DNA of 43,240 nt from an uncultured Ruminococcus sp. (GTDB lineage: Bacteria > Bacillota > Clostridia > Oscillospirales > Ruminococcaceae). This document shows, piece by piece, positions 1 to 7,003 of this stretch. The DNA is taken from contig CADAEJ010000007.1 in assembly GCA_902786965.1 (NCBI GenBank), positions 1-43,240 on the forward strand. Direction: 5' to 3'. Made by a program: the position numbers and the translations under genes. The stretch's first letter is position 1. Every line of letters begins with the position of its first letter. Below the pieces are notes generated by a model. That model saw nothing but the letters and a program-made list of their open reading frames with translations, searched no databases and was not told the origin of the DNA.

Positions 1-16
1 TGTTAAAAAGGAAATT

Positions 17-57
17 GAAAAAAGCACCTTGTCCGAAATGCTCGGATAAGGTGCTTT
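17..57 (-). terminator. Terminator of the flavodoxin/cyclophilin-like operon
   Basis: The arms AAAGCACCTT (21-30) and AAGGTGCTTT (48-57) pair perfectly, with an inner TCCGA/TCGGA stem. On the minus strand the hairpin runs into a T-rich tract (TTTTTTCAATTT). It lies 8 bases past the stop codon of the flavodoxin gene. Confidence 0.9.
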
Positions 58-64
58 AACTCTT

Positions 65-709
65 TTACATCAGCTCTTTCACGCGATCCTTTATGTTTTT
101 CTCCTCACTCTTTACCTTGCCGCCGCGTACAGACAGCCCCTCCACGACCTGCGCATCGGGTTCAAGCTCTCTGATAGTGTCTATCGTCTTTGAAAATCCG
201 CTTCCCTCGTGGGTGACAAATACAAAAATGTTCTTTCCCGAAAGATCGTACTTGTCAAAGAAACTGTAAACAGGCATCGGCAGATCAGTCCACCAGTTCG
301 GGAAAACGAGCCAGACCGTGTCAGCATCCTTGAGGTCTATATCGCCCGTCAGCTCGGGGCGCTTTTTGTCGCCCTGCTCTTTTTTTGCAAGGTCAACAGT
401 CTCGTCATAGTCAGCAGGGTAGCTGTCTTTTGAAACTATCTCGACCGCCTCGCACTTCGTTTCTTCGGCTATGTACTGCGCAATAAGCTGCGCGTTGCCC
501 GCCAGAGCGTCATTTTCGCGGTTAAGGCTCGCCCTTGTCACCACATCAACATCATCGGGGAACTGCGTGTTTCCCACCCTGCTGAAATATACCACCGCAG
601 ATTTTTCCACAGGCTTTGTCTCAACGCTCTCGCTGTCACCGCAGCCCGTAAGCATAGCCGCGCATACCGCCGCAGCTGTGATAAATGCCGTAAAAGCACG
701 TTTTTTCAT
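65..709 (-). CDS. Flavodoxin-domain lipoprotein
   Basis: This 214-residue protein has a lipoprotein signal peptide with lipobox LTGC (Cys23), so it should be anchored on the outer face of the membrane. From about residue 38 it has a flavodoxin fold of the Flavodoxin_4 type: VVYFSRVGNT begins the FMN phosphate loop, followed by a late VFPNWWTDLPMPVYSF segment typical of the family. It is probably an FMN electron carrier or reductase; the substrate is not visible. The ribosome site AAGGAG overlaps the stop codon of the upstream cyclophilin-like gene, so the two are one operon and likely translationally coupled. A related flavodoxin domain occurs in the gene at 10395-11498, with the same FxRxGNTxFxDDVD signature. 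Fold assignment is firm; extracellular flavodoxins are uncommon, so the role is open. Confidence 0.9.
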   Translation of the reverse strand: MKKRAFTAFITAAAVCAAMLTGCGDSESVETKPVEKSAVVYFSRVGNTQFPDDVDVVTRASLNRENDALAGNAQLIAQYIAEETKCEAVEIVSKDSYPADYDETVDLAKKEQGDKKRPELTGDIDLKDADTVWLVFPNWWTDLPMPVYSFFDKYDLSGKNIFVFVTHEGSGFSKTIDTIRELEPDAQVVEGLSVRGGKVKSEEKNIKDRVKELM

Positions 710-723
710 AATTATCTCACTCC

Positions 724-1290
724 TTATTGTGCAAGCTCTATCCTTACCTCGTATTCACCCTGCAGCGCGCTTATCTTTTCAAGCGGGCAGGTGATAACAC
801 CGATGTTGATCTGATGTCCGTACTTTTCCGAGCTTTCCTCGTCCTCAAACAGAATAGTAAAGTACGGCGCGTCAGTCGCGTAGTCGATGTCGCCGTTGAG
901 CCATCCGTAGTGAACGCTGTCCTTGTCATACGGCAGATCCTGCGTAACTCCGCAGAAATCGTGCGAGTACCTGCTGACCTTCTGTGTGTACGGCAGCTTT
1001 GCAATAAGCGCCTTTGCCGTCTGCGAATCGTTCAGCACCCCGGGTATCACCGTGTCACCGAAGTACATATTGATCTTCGTGCCGTTTTCAGCAGGCTTGC
1101 GCGTAGGCATGCTCTTGTCGCTCGTCTGCATATCCGCACCGTCCTTTGCGACCTTCTTGCCCTCGCTCGCCTCTGCCGACTGCGACTGATCACCCGACTG
1201 TGCCTGCGAGCCCGAGCCCGAGTCGCCGCACGCCGTCATCATGCTTATCGCAAGTATCGCCGAAAGAATTATTGTTCCTATCTTTTTCAT
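724..1290 (-). CDS. Cyclophilin-like fold lipoprotein
   Basis: The start chosen is the ATG at 1290, which is preceded by AAAGGAG and followed by a lipoprotein signal peptide (MKKIGTIILS..., Cys21 in MTAC). The open frame extends further upstream, but that extension has no ribosome site and crosses the promoter. The product is 188 residues: signal, a low-complexity Ser/Gln/Glu linker (about 22-70), then a small beta domain beginning INMYFGDTVIPGVLND, which matches the cyclophilin-like (Cyclophil_like2) domain often encoded beside flavodoxins and aldo/keto reductases in Firmicutes. These domains lack demonstrated isomerase activity. It is the first gene of an operon with the flavodoxin, 14 bases apart. 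Confidence 0.88.
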   Translation of the reverse strand: MKKIGTIILSAILAISMMTACGDSGSGSQAQSGDQSQSAEASEGKKVAKDGADMQTSDKSMPTRKPAENGTKINMYFGDTVIPGVLNDSQTAKALIAKLPYTQKVSRYSHDFCGVTQDLPYDKDSVHYGWLNGDIDYATDAPYFTILFEDEESSEKYGHQINIGVITCPLEKISALQGEYEVRIELAQ

Positions 1291-1322
1291 AGTCTTTTCA
1301 CTCCTTTTGCTTTGTTGATCAC

Positions 1323-1355
1323 ATTTTACCACATATCGCTTGAAATTACAAATAC
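1323..1355 (-). promoter_or_regulatory. Promoter and operator arm of the minus-strand flavodoxin operon
   Basis: On the minus strand TTGTAA (1351-1346), 17 bases, then TAAAAT (1328-1323) form a promoter for the cyclophilin-like gene. The -35 box is embedded in GTATTTGTAAT (1355-1345), which is repeated in exact mirror image at 1444-1454 around the -35 box of the divergent gene. Confidence 0.7.
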
Positions 1356-1428
1356 CTATAACAAATAATCTGCTATGCACATTGGTTATATACGAACCGC
1401 CCTCTGCGTATGCACCACGGGTATAGAC

Positions 1429-1476
1429 AGGTATTTGATATAAGTATTTGTAATCGCCGCGCCCTTGTGGTACAAT
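1429..1476 (+). promoter_or_regulatory. Promoter and operator arm of the aldo/keto reductase operon
   Basis: TTGTAA (1448-1453), a 17-base spacer and TACAAT (1471-1476) make a good promoter. GTATTTGTAAT (1444-1454) covers the -35 box and is the inverted partner of 1345-1355. A further GTATTTG lies 13 bases upstream (1431-1437) as a direct repeat. This suggests one regulator controlling both divergent units; no regulator gene is adjacent. Confidence 0.7.
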
Positions 1477-1503
1477 AATAAAAAGCAAAGTGAGGTGTTT
1501 ATC

Positions 1504-2502
1504 ATGCGTGATACGAAACTGCGAAAAAGCCTTGCCTGCATATTGCTCGCCGTGACCTGCCTTGTTTCCTGCGGCAGTGAAAGCGGTAAAAATAAGCAGG
1601 TCATCGAAAGTCAGCACAGCAAAATGACCGAGCAGACACAAAACAGCACCGATAAAAAGGAGGACACCGCTGTGCATTTTGATTTTGAAAAGCGTACCGT
1701 AAGGCTCAACAGCGGCTGCGATATGCCCATACTCGGGCTCGGCACCTGGACGCAGGATGATAAGACCGCCGAAGCATCGGTCTATACCGCCATTAAAGAC
1801 GGCTATCGCCTCATAGATACCGCGCAGTATTACGGCAACGAAAAGGGCGTGGGCAGCGGCTTGAAAAGAGCCGTCAGCGAAGGCATAGTCAAGCGTGAAG
1901 ATGTTTTCATCACCACCAAGGTAATGCCCTCAAACTATGACCGTGCGTATAAGTCTATCGACGAATCGCTTGAAAAGCTGGGCGTTGACTACATCGACCT
2001 TATGCTCATCCACCAGTCGGGCAGCGGCGATGAGCAGGTGTATAAAGCACTCTGTCAGGGCGTAAAGGACGGCAAGCTGCGCTCGATAGGCATTTCAAAC
2101 TATTACACTCAAAAGGAGTTTGACAGGGTGGTTTCCGCAGGTGATATAATGCCCGCCGTCGTGCAGAACGAGAACCACCCGTTTTATCAGAATACCGACT
2201 TTCAAAAGTATGTCTCGCAGTACGGAACAGTCGTAGAATCGTGGTATCCGTTCGGCGGCAGAGGTCATACGCAGGATCTTTTCGGCGACCCCGTCATAAA
2301 GTCCATCGCCGATTCACACGGCAAAACAAGCGCACAGGTGATCCTGCGCTGGCATCTTCAGGCAGGCTATGTGACTATCCCCGGCTCAAAGGATCCCGCG
2401 CATATTCTTGAAAATATCAGCATATATGATTTTGAGCTGACTGATGAAGAGATGAAACAAATGGCAGCTCTGCATACAGGCAGACGCTATGAAAACTGGT
2501 AA
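1504..2502 (+). CDS. Aldo/keto reductase lipoprotein
   Basis: The product (332 residues from the ATG at 1504, after GAGGTG) is an NAD(P)H-dependent aldo/keto reductase. The catalytic tetrad is visible: Asp105 and Tyr110 in YRLIDTAQYYGNE, Lys139 in VFITTKV and His170 in LMLIHQS; the C-terminal IPGSKDPAHILENISI segment is the usual cofactor-binding region. Unusually, residues 1-23 are a lipoprotein signal (lipobox LVSC, Cys23) followed by a polar linker to about residue 60, so the enzyme is predicted on the outside of the membrane, where NADPH is not normally available. It heads an operon: its stop overlaps the ribosome site of the next gene. The neighbouring lipoprotein flavodoxin is likely a functional partner. 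Confidence 0.92.
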   Translation: MRDTKLRKSLACILLAVTCLVSCGSESGKNKQVIESQHSKMTEQTQNSTDKKEDTAVHFDFEKRTVRLNSGCDMPILGLGTWTQDDKTAEASVYTAIKDGYRLIDTAQYYGNEKGVGSGLKRAVSEGIVKREDVFITTKVMPSNYDRAYKSIDESLEKLGVDYIDLMLIHQSGSGDEQVYKALCQGVKDGKLRSIGISNYYTQKEFDRVVSAGDIMPAVVQNENHPFYQNTDFQKYVSQYGTVVESWYPFGGRGHTQDLFGDPVIKSIADSHGKTSAQVILRWHLQAGYVTIPGSKDPAHILENISIYDFELTDEEMKQMAALHTGRRYENW

Positions 2503-2515
2503 AGGAGAAATCATC

Positions 2516-3151
2516 ATGAAAGTACTTATCATCAATGCAAGCCCGAGGGTCCACGGCAATACCGCCATCGCCGTGGACGAGCTTGTAAAAACGTTTGAAA
2601 GTCTTGGCGTGCAGACCGAAGTCGTGCAGATAGGCACCAAGGTCATAAGAGGCTGTATCGCCTGCGGGAAATGCTCCCAGCTTGGCAGATGCGTCTTTGA
2701 CGATGCCGTAAACGAGCTTGCACCGAAGCTTGAGGCAGCCGATGGACTTATCGCCGCAACACCCGTGTATTATGCCTCCGCCAATGCGACCCTCATCGCC
2801 TGCCTTGACAGACTGTTTTACAGCACATCTTTTGATAAAACGATGAAAGTCGGCGCAAGCGTGGCAGTAGCGCGCAGAGGCGGCTGCTCGGCTACCTTTG
2901 ACGAGGTCAATAAGTATTTCACCATAAGCGGAATGTCCGTTGCGTCAAGCTCCTATTGGAACAGCGTCCACGGCAGAGAAGCAGGCGAGGCAGCATACGA
3001 TGCCGAGGGACTTCTCACAATGCGTACACTTGCAAGGAATATGACATTTCTGATGAAGTCCATCGAGCTTGGCAAGCAGCAGTTCGGACTGCCCGAAAAA
3101 GAGCCGTGGCAGCCCACCCACTTTATCAGAACCGACCTGTCAGGAAAATAA
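2516..3151 (+). CDS. NAD(P)H-dependent FMN reductase / iron-sulfur flavoprotein-like
   Basis: The start is the ATG at 2516, eight bases after AAAGGAG that overlaps the reductase stop; an earlier in-frame ATG would overlap that gene and lacks a site. The 211-residue protein starts MKVLIINASPRVHGNT, the phosphate-binding loop of NADPH-dependent FMN reductases, and carries Cys47-x2-Cys50-x2-Cys53-x5-Cys59, the compact cysteine motif seen in iron-sulfur flavoproteins of the Isf type. It is likely cytoplasmic (no signal) and could hold FMN with or without a 4Fe-4S cluster. It is the middle gene of a three-gene operon with the aldo/keto reductase and the hydrolase. Confidence 0.9.
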   Translation: MKVLIINASPRVHGNTAIAVDELVKTFESLGVQTEVVQIGTKVIRGCIACGKCSQLGRCVFDDAVNELAPKLEAADGLIAATPVYYASANATLIACLDRLFYSTSFDKTMKVGASVAVARRGGCSATFDEVNKYFTISGMSVASSSYWNSVHGREAGEAAYDAEGLLTMRTLARNMTFLMKSIELGKQQFGLPEKEPWQPTHFIRTDLSGK

Positions 3152-3166
3152 AAGGAGGTAAAAACC

Positions 3167-4165
3167 ATGCAAAACCAAACACTTGAATTAACACAGACCT
3201 GGGATAAGACCTTCCCGCAGTCCGAAAAAGTCACACACAAAAAAGTCACCTTCCGCAACCGCTACGGCATCATCCTCGCCGCCGATATGTATACCCCGAA
3301 AAATTCACAGGGCAAGCTGGCGGCAGTCGCAGTCTGCGGACCTTTCGGCGCAGTAAAGGAGCAGTGCTCGGGGCTGTACGCGCAGACCCTCGCCGAGCGC
3401 GGCTTTGTCACCATAGCCTTTGACCCCTCATTCACGGGCGAAAGCGGCGGGCAGCCGCGCTATATGGCTTCCCCCGATATCAATACCGAGGATTTTCAGG
3501 CAGCCGTTGATTTCCTGTCCGTGCAGGAAAATGTCGATGCACAAAAGATCGGCATACTCGGTATCTGCGGCTGGGGAGGGCTGTCTATCAACGCAGCCTG
3601 CATCGACACAAGGGTAAAAGCAACAGTCGCCGTGACAATGTACGATATGGCTCGCGTCAATGCCAATGGCTATTTTGATTCCGAAAACAGCGAGGAAAAG
3701 CGCTTTGAAAAAAAGACCGCCCTCAATGCACAGCGTATCGCCGACTTCCGGAGCGGCGAGTATACCCTCGGCGGCGGTGTAGTCGACCCGCTCCCCGAGG
3801 ACGCACCGTTCTTCGTAAAGGACTACTACGACTACTATAAGACCGACCGCGGCTACCATCCGCGCTCACTCAATTCCAACGGCGGCTGGAACGTCATCGG
3901 CTGTATGTCCTTCATCAACCAGCCCATCAACACATACAGCAGCGAGATACGCAGCGCAGTGCTCATCATCCACGGCGAAAAAGCACACTCCTGCTATTTC
4001 AGCAAGGATGCCTATGCCGCTATGATAAAGGACAGCAAATATGCCGATAATAAAGAGCTTATGATAATTCCCGATGCCGTCCATACCGACCTCTATGACG
4101 GCGGCGAGAAAAAGGTCATTCCGTTTGATAAGATAGAAAGCTTCTATAAGCACTACCTCGTATAG
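3167..4165 (+). CDS. Alpha/beta hydrolase (YcjY/dienelactone hydrolase-like)
   Basis: This 332-residue cytoplasmic protein starts at an ATG after a perfect AAAGGAGG. It has the alpha/beta hydrolase core: strand AAVAVCGPFGAVKEQ, the helix before the elbow (TEDFQAAVDFLS) and the nucleophile elbow GICGWGG with Cys134 where serine is usual, as in dienelactone hydrolase and YcjY-type proteins. The acidic and histidine members are likely in the C-terminal part, with His in IPDAVHTDLYD near the end. The substrate cannot be told. It closes the operon, 15 bases after the flavoprotein gene; no clear terminator follows it. Confidence 0.85.
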   Translation: MQNQTLELTQTWDKTFPQSEKVTHKKVTFRNRYGIILAADMYTPKNSQGKLAAVAVCGPFGAVKEQCSGLYAQTLAERGFVTIAFDPSFTGESGGQPRYMASPDINTEDFQAAVDFLSVQENVDAQKIGILGICGWGGLSINAACIDTRVKATVAVTMYDMARVNANGYFDSENSEEKRFEKKTALNAQRIADFRSGEYTLGGGVVDPLPEDAPFFVKDYYDYYKTDRGYHPRSLNSNGGWNVIGCMSFINQPINTYSSEIRSAVLIIHGEKAHSCYFSKDAYAAMIKDSKYADNKELMIIPDAVHTDLYDGGEKKVIPFDKIESFYKHYLV

Positions 4166-4311
4166 ACGGTTCGCTGCGCCGAGGGACAAGCGTACCGCCG
4201 CGGAATTTCTTTTTGTAAAACGACTTCACAAAGCCGTACCCCGAGCCAGCCTAATGAAAAGCATCAACATAAGTTTGCAGGCTAGGAACAAGCGTACAGC
4301 CGCTGCTGCGG

Positions 4312-4355
4312 TTGACAAGCATTTGTGTTCATTGTATAATTGATATATATCAATT
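4312..4355 (+). promoter_or_regulatory. Consensus promoter with palindromic operator for the CDF exporter
   Basis: TTGACA (4312-4317), 17 bases, TATAAT (4335-4340) is a full consensus promoter. AATTGATATATATCAATT (4338-4355) is a perfect 18-bp palindrome that overlaps the end of the -10 box and the expected start point, the place for a repressor. A metal-responsive repressor is plausible because the gene is a metal exporter, but none is encoded next to it. Confidence 0.85.
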
Positions 4356-4370
4356 CTTGGAGGAATCCTT

Positions 4371-5510
4371 ATGGAACAAAACGCAAGTGAAATATCTGTC
4401 CTCGCAGCAGACAGGGAAAAAATAATAGTCCGCACCAGCTTTATCGGTATCGGCGCGAACGTCCTGCTTGCAGCGTTCAAAGCCATTGTCGGTCTGCTGT
4501 CGCACTCGATAGCCGTCGTCCTTGATGCCGTCAATAACCTCTCCGATGCGCTGTCATCGGTCATAACGATAATCGGCGCAAAGCTGGGTGCAAAGCAGCC
4601 GAACAAAAAGCATCCGCTCGGTTACGGCAGGGTAGAGTATATCAGCTCGATGCTCGTCGCCGCGATAGTGCTGTATGCAGGCATCACCTCGCTCGTGGAG
4701 TCTGTCAAGAAGATATTCCACCCCGAAAAAGCCGATTACAGCGCACTCACACTTGTGATAATCGCCGTAGCCATAGTCGTAAAGCTGATACTTGGCGCGT
4801 ATGTCAAAGCGCAGGGCGAAAAGGTCAACTCGGGCGCGCTCGTCGCCTCGGGCTCTGATGCCCTCTTTGATGCGGTGCTTTCCGCATCGGTGCTTGCATC
4901 AGCAGTCATCTGCCTGATCTGGAATATATCCCTTGAAGCGTATGTCGGCGTCATCATCGCCTGCTTTATCATCAAAGCGGGCATCGAAATGATGCTTGAA
5001 ACTCTTGACGATATCATCGGTCAGCGCAGCGATGCCGAGATCACCGCAAGTCTGCGCAAGCTCATCTGCGAGGACGAGGACGTAAGGGGCGCCTACGATA
5101 TAATCCTTTTCAACTACGGACCGAATAAAAACTACGGCACCGTCCATATCGAGCTTCCCGATACCATGACCGTTGACGATGTCGACAGAATAACCCGCCG
5201 CATACAGATAAATGTCTTTCAGAAAACAGGAGTTATCCTCACAGGCGTAGGTGTCTATTCCTACAACACCACCAATGATGAAGCCGCCAAGATACGCAAT
5301 GCGCTGCAAAAAGCAGTCCTTTCCAACGAATGGGCTATGCAGATGCACGGCTTTTATGCCGATACCGAGAATAAAACGCTGCGCTACGATGTCGTGGTCA
5401 GCTTTGATATCGACCGCGAGCAAGCGCAGAGTATCCTCAGCGAGCTGACACACAAGATGTATCCCGACTATGCCGCAAGCATCGTCCTTGATACCGACAC
5501 ATCGGATTGA
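4371..5510 (+). CDS. Cation diffusion facilitator, probably Mn(II)-type exporter
   Basis: This 379-residue membrane protein has the CDF fold: about six membrane segments (residues 20-205), then a cytoplasmic domain (about 215-290) and an extra C-terminal extension with a second ferredoxin-like segment (about 300-379). The transport site residues can be placed: Asn55-x3-Asp59 in DAVNNLSD (segment 2) and Asp163-x3-Asp167 in SGSDALFD (segment 5). Zinc CDFs have His/Asp pairs; the Asn-Asp-Asp-Asp set is the one reported for manganese exporters such as pneumococcal MntE, so manganese (or iron) efflux is the better guess. The gene stands alone between its own consensus promoter and a strong terminator. 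Family assignment is firm; metal choice is inference. Confidence 0.92.
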   Translation: MEQNASEISVLAADREKIIVRTSFIGIGANVLLAAFKAIVGLLSHSIAVVLDAVNNLSDALSSVITIIGAKLGAKQPNKKHPLGYGRVEYISSMLVAAIVLYAGITSLVESVKKIFHPEKADYSALTLVIIAVAIVVKLILGAYVKAQGEKVNSGALVASGSDALFDAVLSASVLASAVICLIWNISLEAYVGVIIACFIIKAGIEMMLETLDDIIGQRSDAEITASLRKLICEDEDVRGAYDIILFNYGPNKNYGTVHIELPDTMTVDDVDRITRRIQINVFQKTGVILTGVGVYSYNTTNDEAAKIRNALQKAVLSNEWAMQMHGFYADTENKTLRYDVVVSFDIDREQAQSILSELTHKMYPDYAASIVLDTDTSD

Positions 5511-5567
5511 TGTACCGCCGCACAGCCGCCCGGGAGCGTATCACACCGCACCCTTACAGAAGCCTTT

Positions 5568-5615
5568 AGCCACAGTATTTCTGATCCCCGGATCAGATCT
5601 GCCGTGGCTTTTTTT
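5568..5615 (+). terminator. Terminator of the CDF gene
   Basis: AGCCAC (5568-5573) pairs with GTGGCT (5604-5609) and an inner CTGATCC/GGATCAG stem lies between; a run of seven T follows. Confidence 0.88.
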
Positions 5616-5707
5616 GTTGCCGTTATTCAGCGCTGCTTTGTTCTTCGGGTGCGGCGTTTTTTTCTTGAAGCTGCCGCGGATACGAATAAAAAAATTTCCG
5701 TACCCCC

Positions 5708-5762
5708 CTGACAAAACAAGAAAAATGTTGTAACATAACATCGTTACGTAACACCGTTATGT
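5708..5762 (+). promoter_or_regulatory. tetR promoter with autoregulatory palindrome
   Basis: CTGACA (5708-5713), 17 bases, TAACAT (5731-5736) is a promoter. A 30-bp imperfect palindrome (5733-5762) centred between 5747 and 5748 has half-sites ATAAC-N3-GTTAC and GTAAC-N3-GTTAT; it covers the -10 box and start point, as expected for a TetR repressor controlling itself. Confidence 0.8.
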
Positions 5763-5776
5763 CAGGAGGGCAAAAA

Positions 5777-6394
5777 ATGTCTGTTGATAACAAAAGCCGT
5801 GAAAGGCTGATAGAATGCGCCAAAAAAGAGTTTTTGGAAAAAGGCTTTGCAAAAGCATCGCTGCGCAATATCTGCGCGCAGGCAGGGCTGACCACGGGCG
5901 CGGTCTACTTTCTTTTCAAGGACAAAAACGGGCTGCTCGAGGCAGTAGTGTCAGCACCGCTTGGCGAGCTAATGCAGCTTATGCGTTCGCACATCGCCGA
6001 GGAGGAGCATTCCGACATCGCCGCATATTCACACGTTGCAGGTGACCACGACTATTTTGCCGATGAAATGGTAAAGCTGCTTTACAGCCACTACGACGAG
6101 ATGATGATACTTCTTGAAAAGTCGCAGGGCTCGCAGTTTGAGAACCTGCCCGACAAAGTGATAGAAATGCTCGACAACGGCTATATGAGAGCGGCACAGC
6201 TTTATGCAGATGCGATGCCCGGCAAGCGTATCAACAGGTATATGCTGCATTGGTTCAGTCATATACAGGTAGATGCGTTCATACATCTTCTGACGCACGA
6301 AAGGGATATGCAAAAGGCACTTGAAAAAATAAAGCCTGTGCTTGATATGCTTGTCAAGTCGTGGGTAGAATATATTCGTGAAGACGACAAATAA
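5777..6394 (+). CDS. TetR/AcrR family transcriptional regulator
   Basis: The start is the ATG at 5777, seven bases after AGGAGGG; an in-frame ATG at 5759 lies inside the operator and has no site. The 205-residue product has an N-terminal TetR helix-turn-helix: RERLIECAKKEFLEKGF, then SLRNICAQAGLTTGAVYFLF (about 30-50), the most conserved part of the family. The C-terminal half (about 70-205) is the ligand and dimer domain, with the pattern seen in Clostridia TetR proteins placed before ABC exporter genes. The next gene is a broken ABC exporter, presumably its former target. The ligand is unknown. Confidence 0.92.
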   Translation: MSVDNKSRERLIECAKKEFLEKGFAKASLRNICAQAGLTTGAVYFLFKDKNGLLEAVVSAPLGELMQLMRSHIAEEEHSDIAAYSHVAGDHDYFADEMVKLLYSHYDEMMILLEKSQGSQFENLPDKVIEMLDNGYMRAAQLYADAMPGKRINRYMLHWFSHIQVDAFIHLLTHERDMQKALEKIKPVLDMLVKSWVEYIREDDK

Positions 6395-6428
6395 GGGCAG
6401 TTTATCTGCTCTTAAAAAATGACGCGGA

Positions 6429-6444
6429 GTTAGTCCGAACTAAC
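6429..6444. promoter_or_regulatory. GTTAG-N6-CTAAC operator-like palindrome
   Basis: GTTAGTCCGAACTAAC has the same 16-bp layout (GTTAG, six bases, CTAAC) as three sites around the DtxR/ZIP genes at 13790, 13891 and 14000; its arms GTTAGT/ACTAAC are identical to the site at 14000. It sits 17 bases before the ATG of the ABC remnant. It does not resemble the TetR operator at 5733-5762. Confidence 0.6.
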
Positions 6445-6461
6445 AATATGGAGGTAACATT

Positions 6462-6836
6462 ATGTATCTTGAAGTAAAAAATCTCAAGAAAAGCTATGGC
6501 AAGGATCAGAGCTATATTCAGGTCTTAAAGGGTGTGAACACATCGGTCGCGAAAGGGCAGATGTGCGTGATACAGGGCACCGGCGGCTCGGGCAAATCGA
6601 CGCTTCTCAACTGCATCGGCGGACTTGCCGCAATACCGCTTGCCAAGTTCATCATCGACCTCATCTATCCGACGTTTGTTGCAAATGTCGCGTGCTGTAT
6701 GAGCATCTCGTATGATTGGTACATCTACGATGCCCTCTACTGCACGATGATGCTTGTGTATCTGCTTATCAACAAGCTGCTCATGCGCAAAATATCAAAA
6801 ATAACTCCCGCGCAGGTGCTTAAAAACAGAGAGTAG
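6462..6836 (+). pseudogene. In-frame remnant of an ABC exporter: ATPase start fused to FtsX-like permease end
   Basis: The 124-codon frame starts at an ATG after GGAGGT. Residues 1-54 are the beginning of a MacB/LolD-type ABC ATPase, with Walker A GTGGSGKST (39-47) and LLNCIGGL. From about residue 55 the sequence becomes membrane-like and ends KLLMRKISKITPAQVLKNRE, which is the usual C-terminus of the partner FtsX-like permease. Signature motif, Walker B and most of the permease are missing, so it cannot be a transporter. A single in-frame deletion, with its joint near 6620, between an ATPase gene and a downstream permease gene explains this. It follows tetR by 67 bases, the normal place for such an exporter. 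A chimeric assembly is an alternative. Confidence 0.85.
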
Positions 6837-6854
6837 TCCGCATACATAAACAAA

Positions 6855-6905
6855 AAAACAGCAGCAGCCTTGCATTTCAGCGTGCAGGGCTGTTTGTTTT
6901 TTTCT
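6855..6905 (+). terminator. Terminator after the ABC remnant
   Basis: AAACAGC...CCTTGCA pairs with TGCAGGGCTGTTT, followed by a run of T (6894-6903 with one G before it). Confidence 0.85.
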
Positions 6906-6913
6906 GAAAATTA

Positions 6914-6942
6914 TTGACTATTTTGAAACAATACGCTATACT
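6914..6942 (+). promoter_or_regulatory. Promoter of the amino-acid importer operon
   Basis: TTGACT (6914-6919), 17 bases, TATACT (6937-6942). The 5' leader to the GTG at 7004 is about 55 bases and AT-rich; no riboswitch-like fold was recognised. Confidence 0.8.
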
Positions 6943-7003
6943 CTATTATATAGTTATCTCTATATACACTTGATAAAAATTTCAGCCCGAAAAGGAGTAT
7001 ACA

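Noticed and set aside
724-1677. Long 317-codon version of the cyclophilin-like gene
   Set aside because: The extension runs through the divergent promoters and into the aldo/keto reductase gene; the ATG at 1290 has a ribosome site and begins a lipoprotein signal.
4166-4311. Similar words AAGCGTACCGCCGC and AAGCGTACAGCCGC near 4188 and 4291
   Set aside because: Only two imperfect copies with no hairpin, gene or known element attached; too little to call a repeat family.
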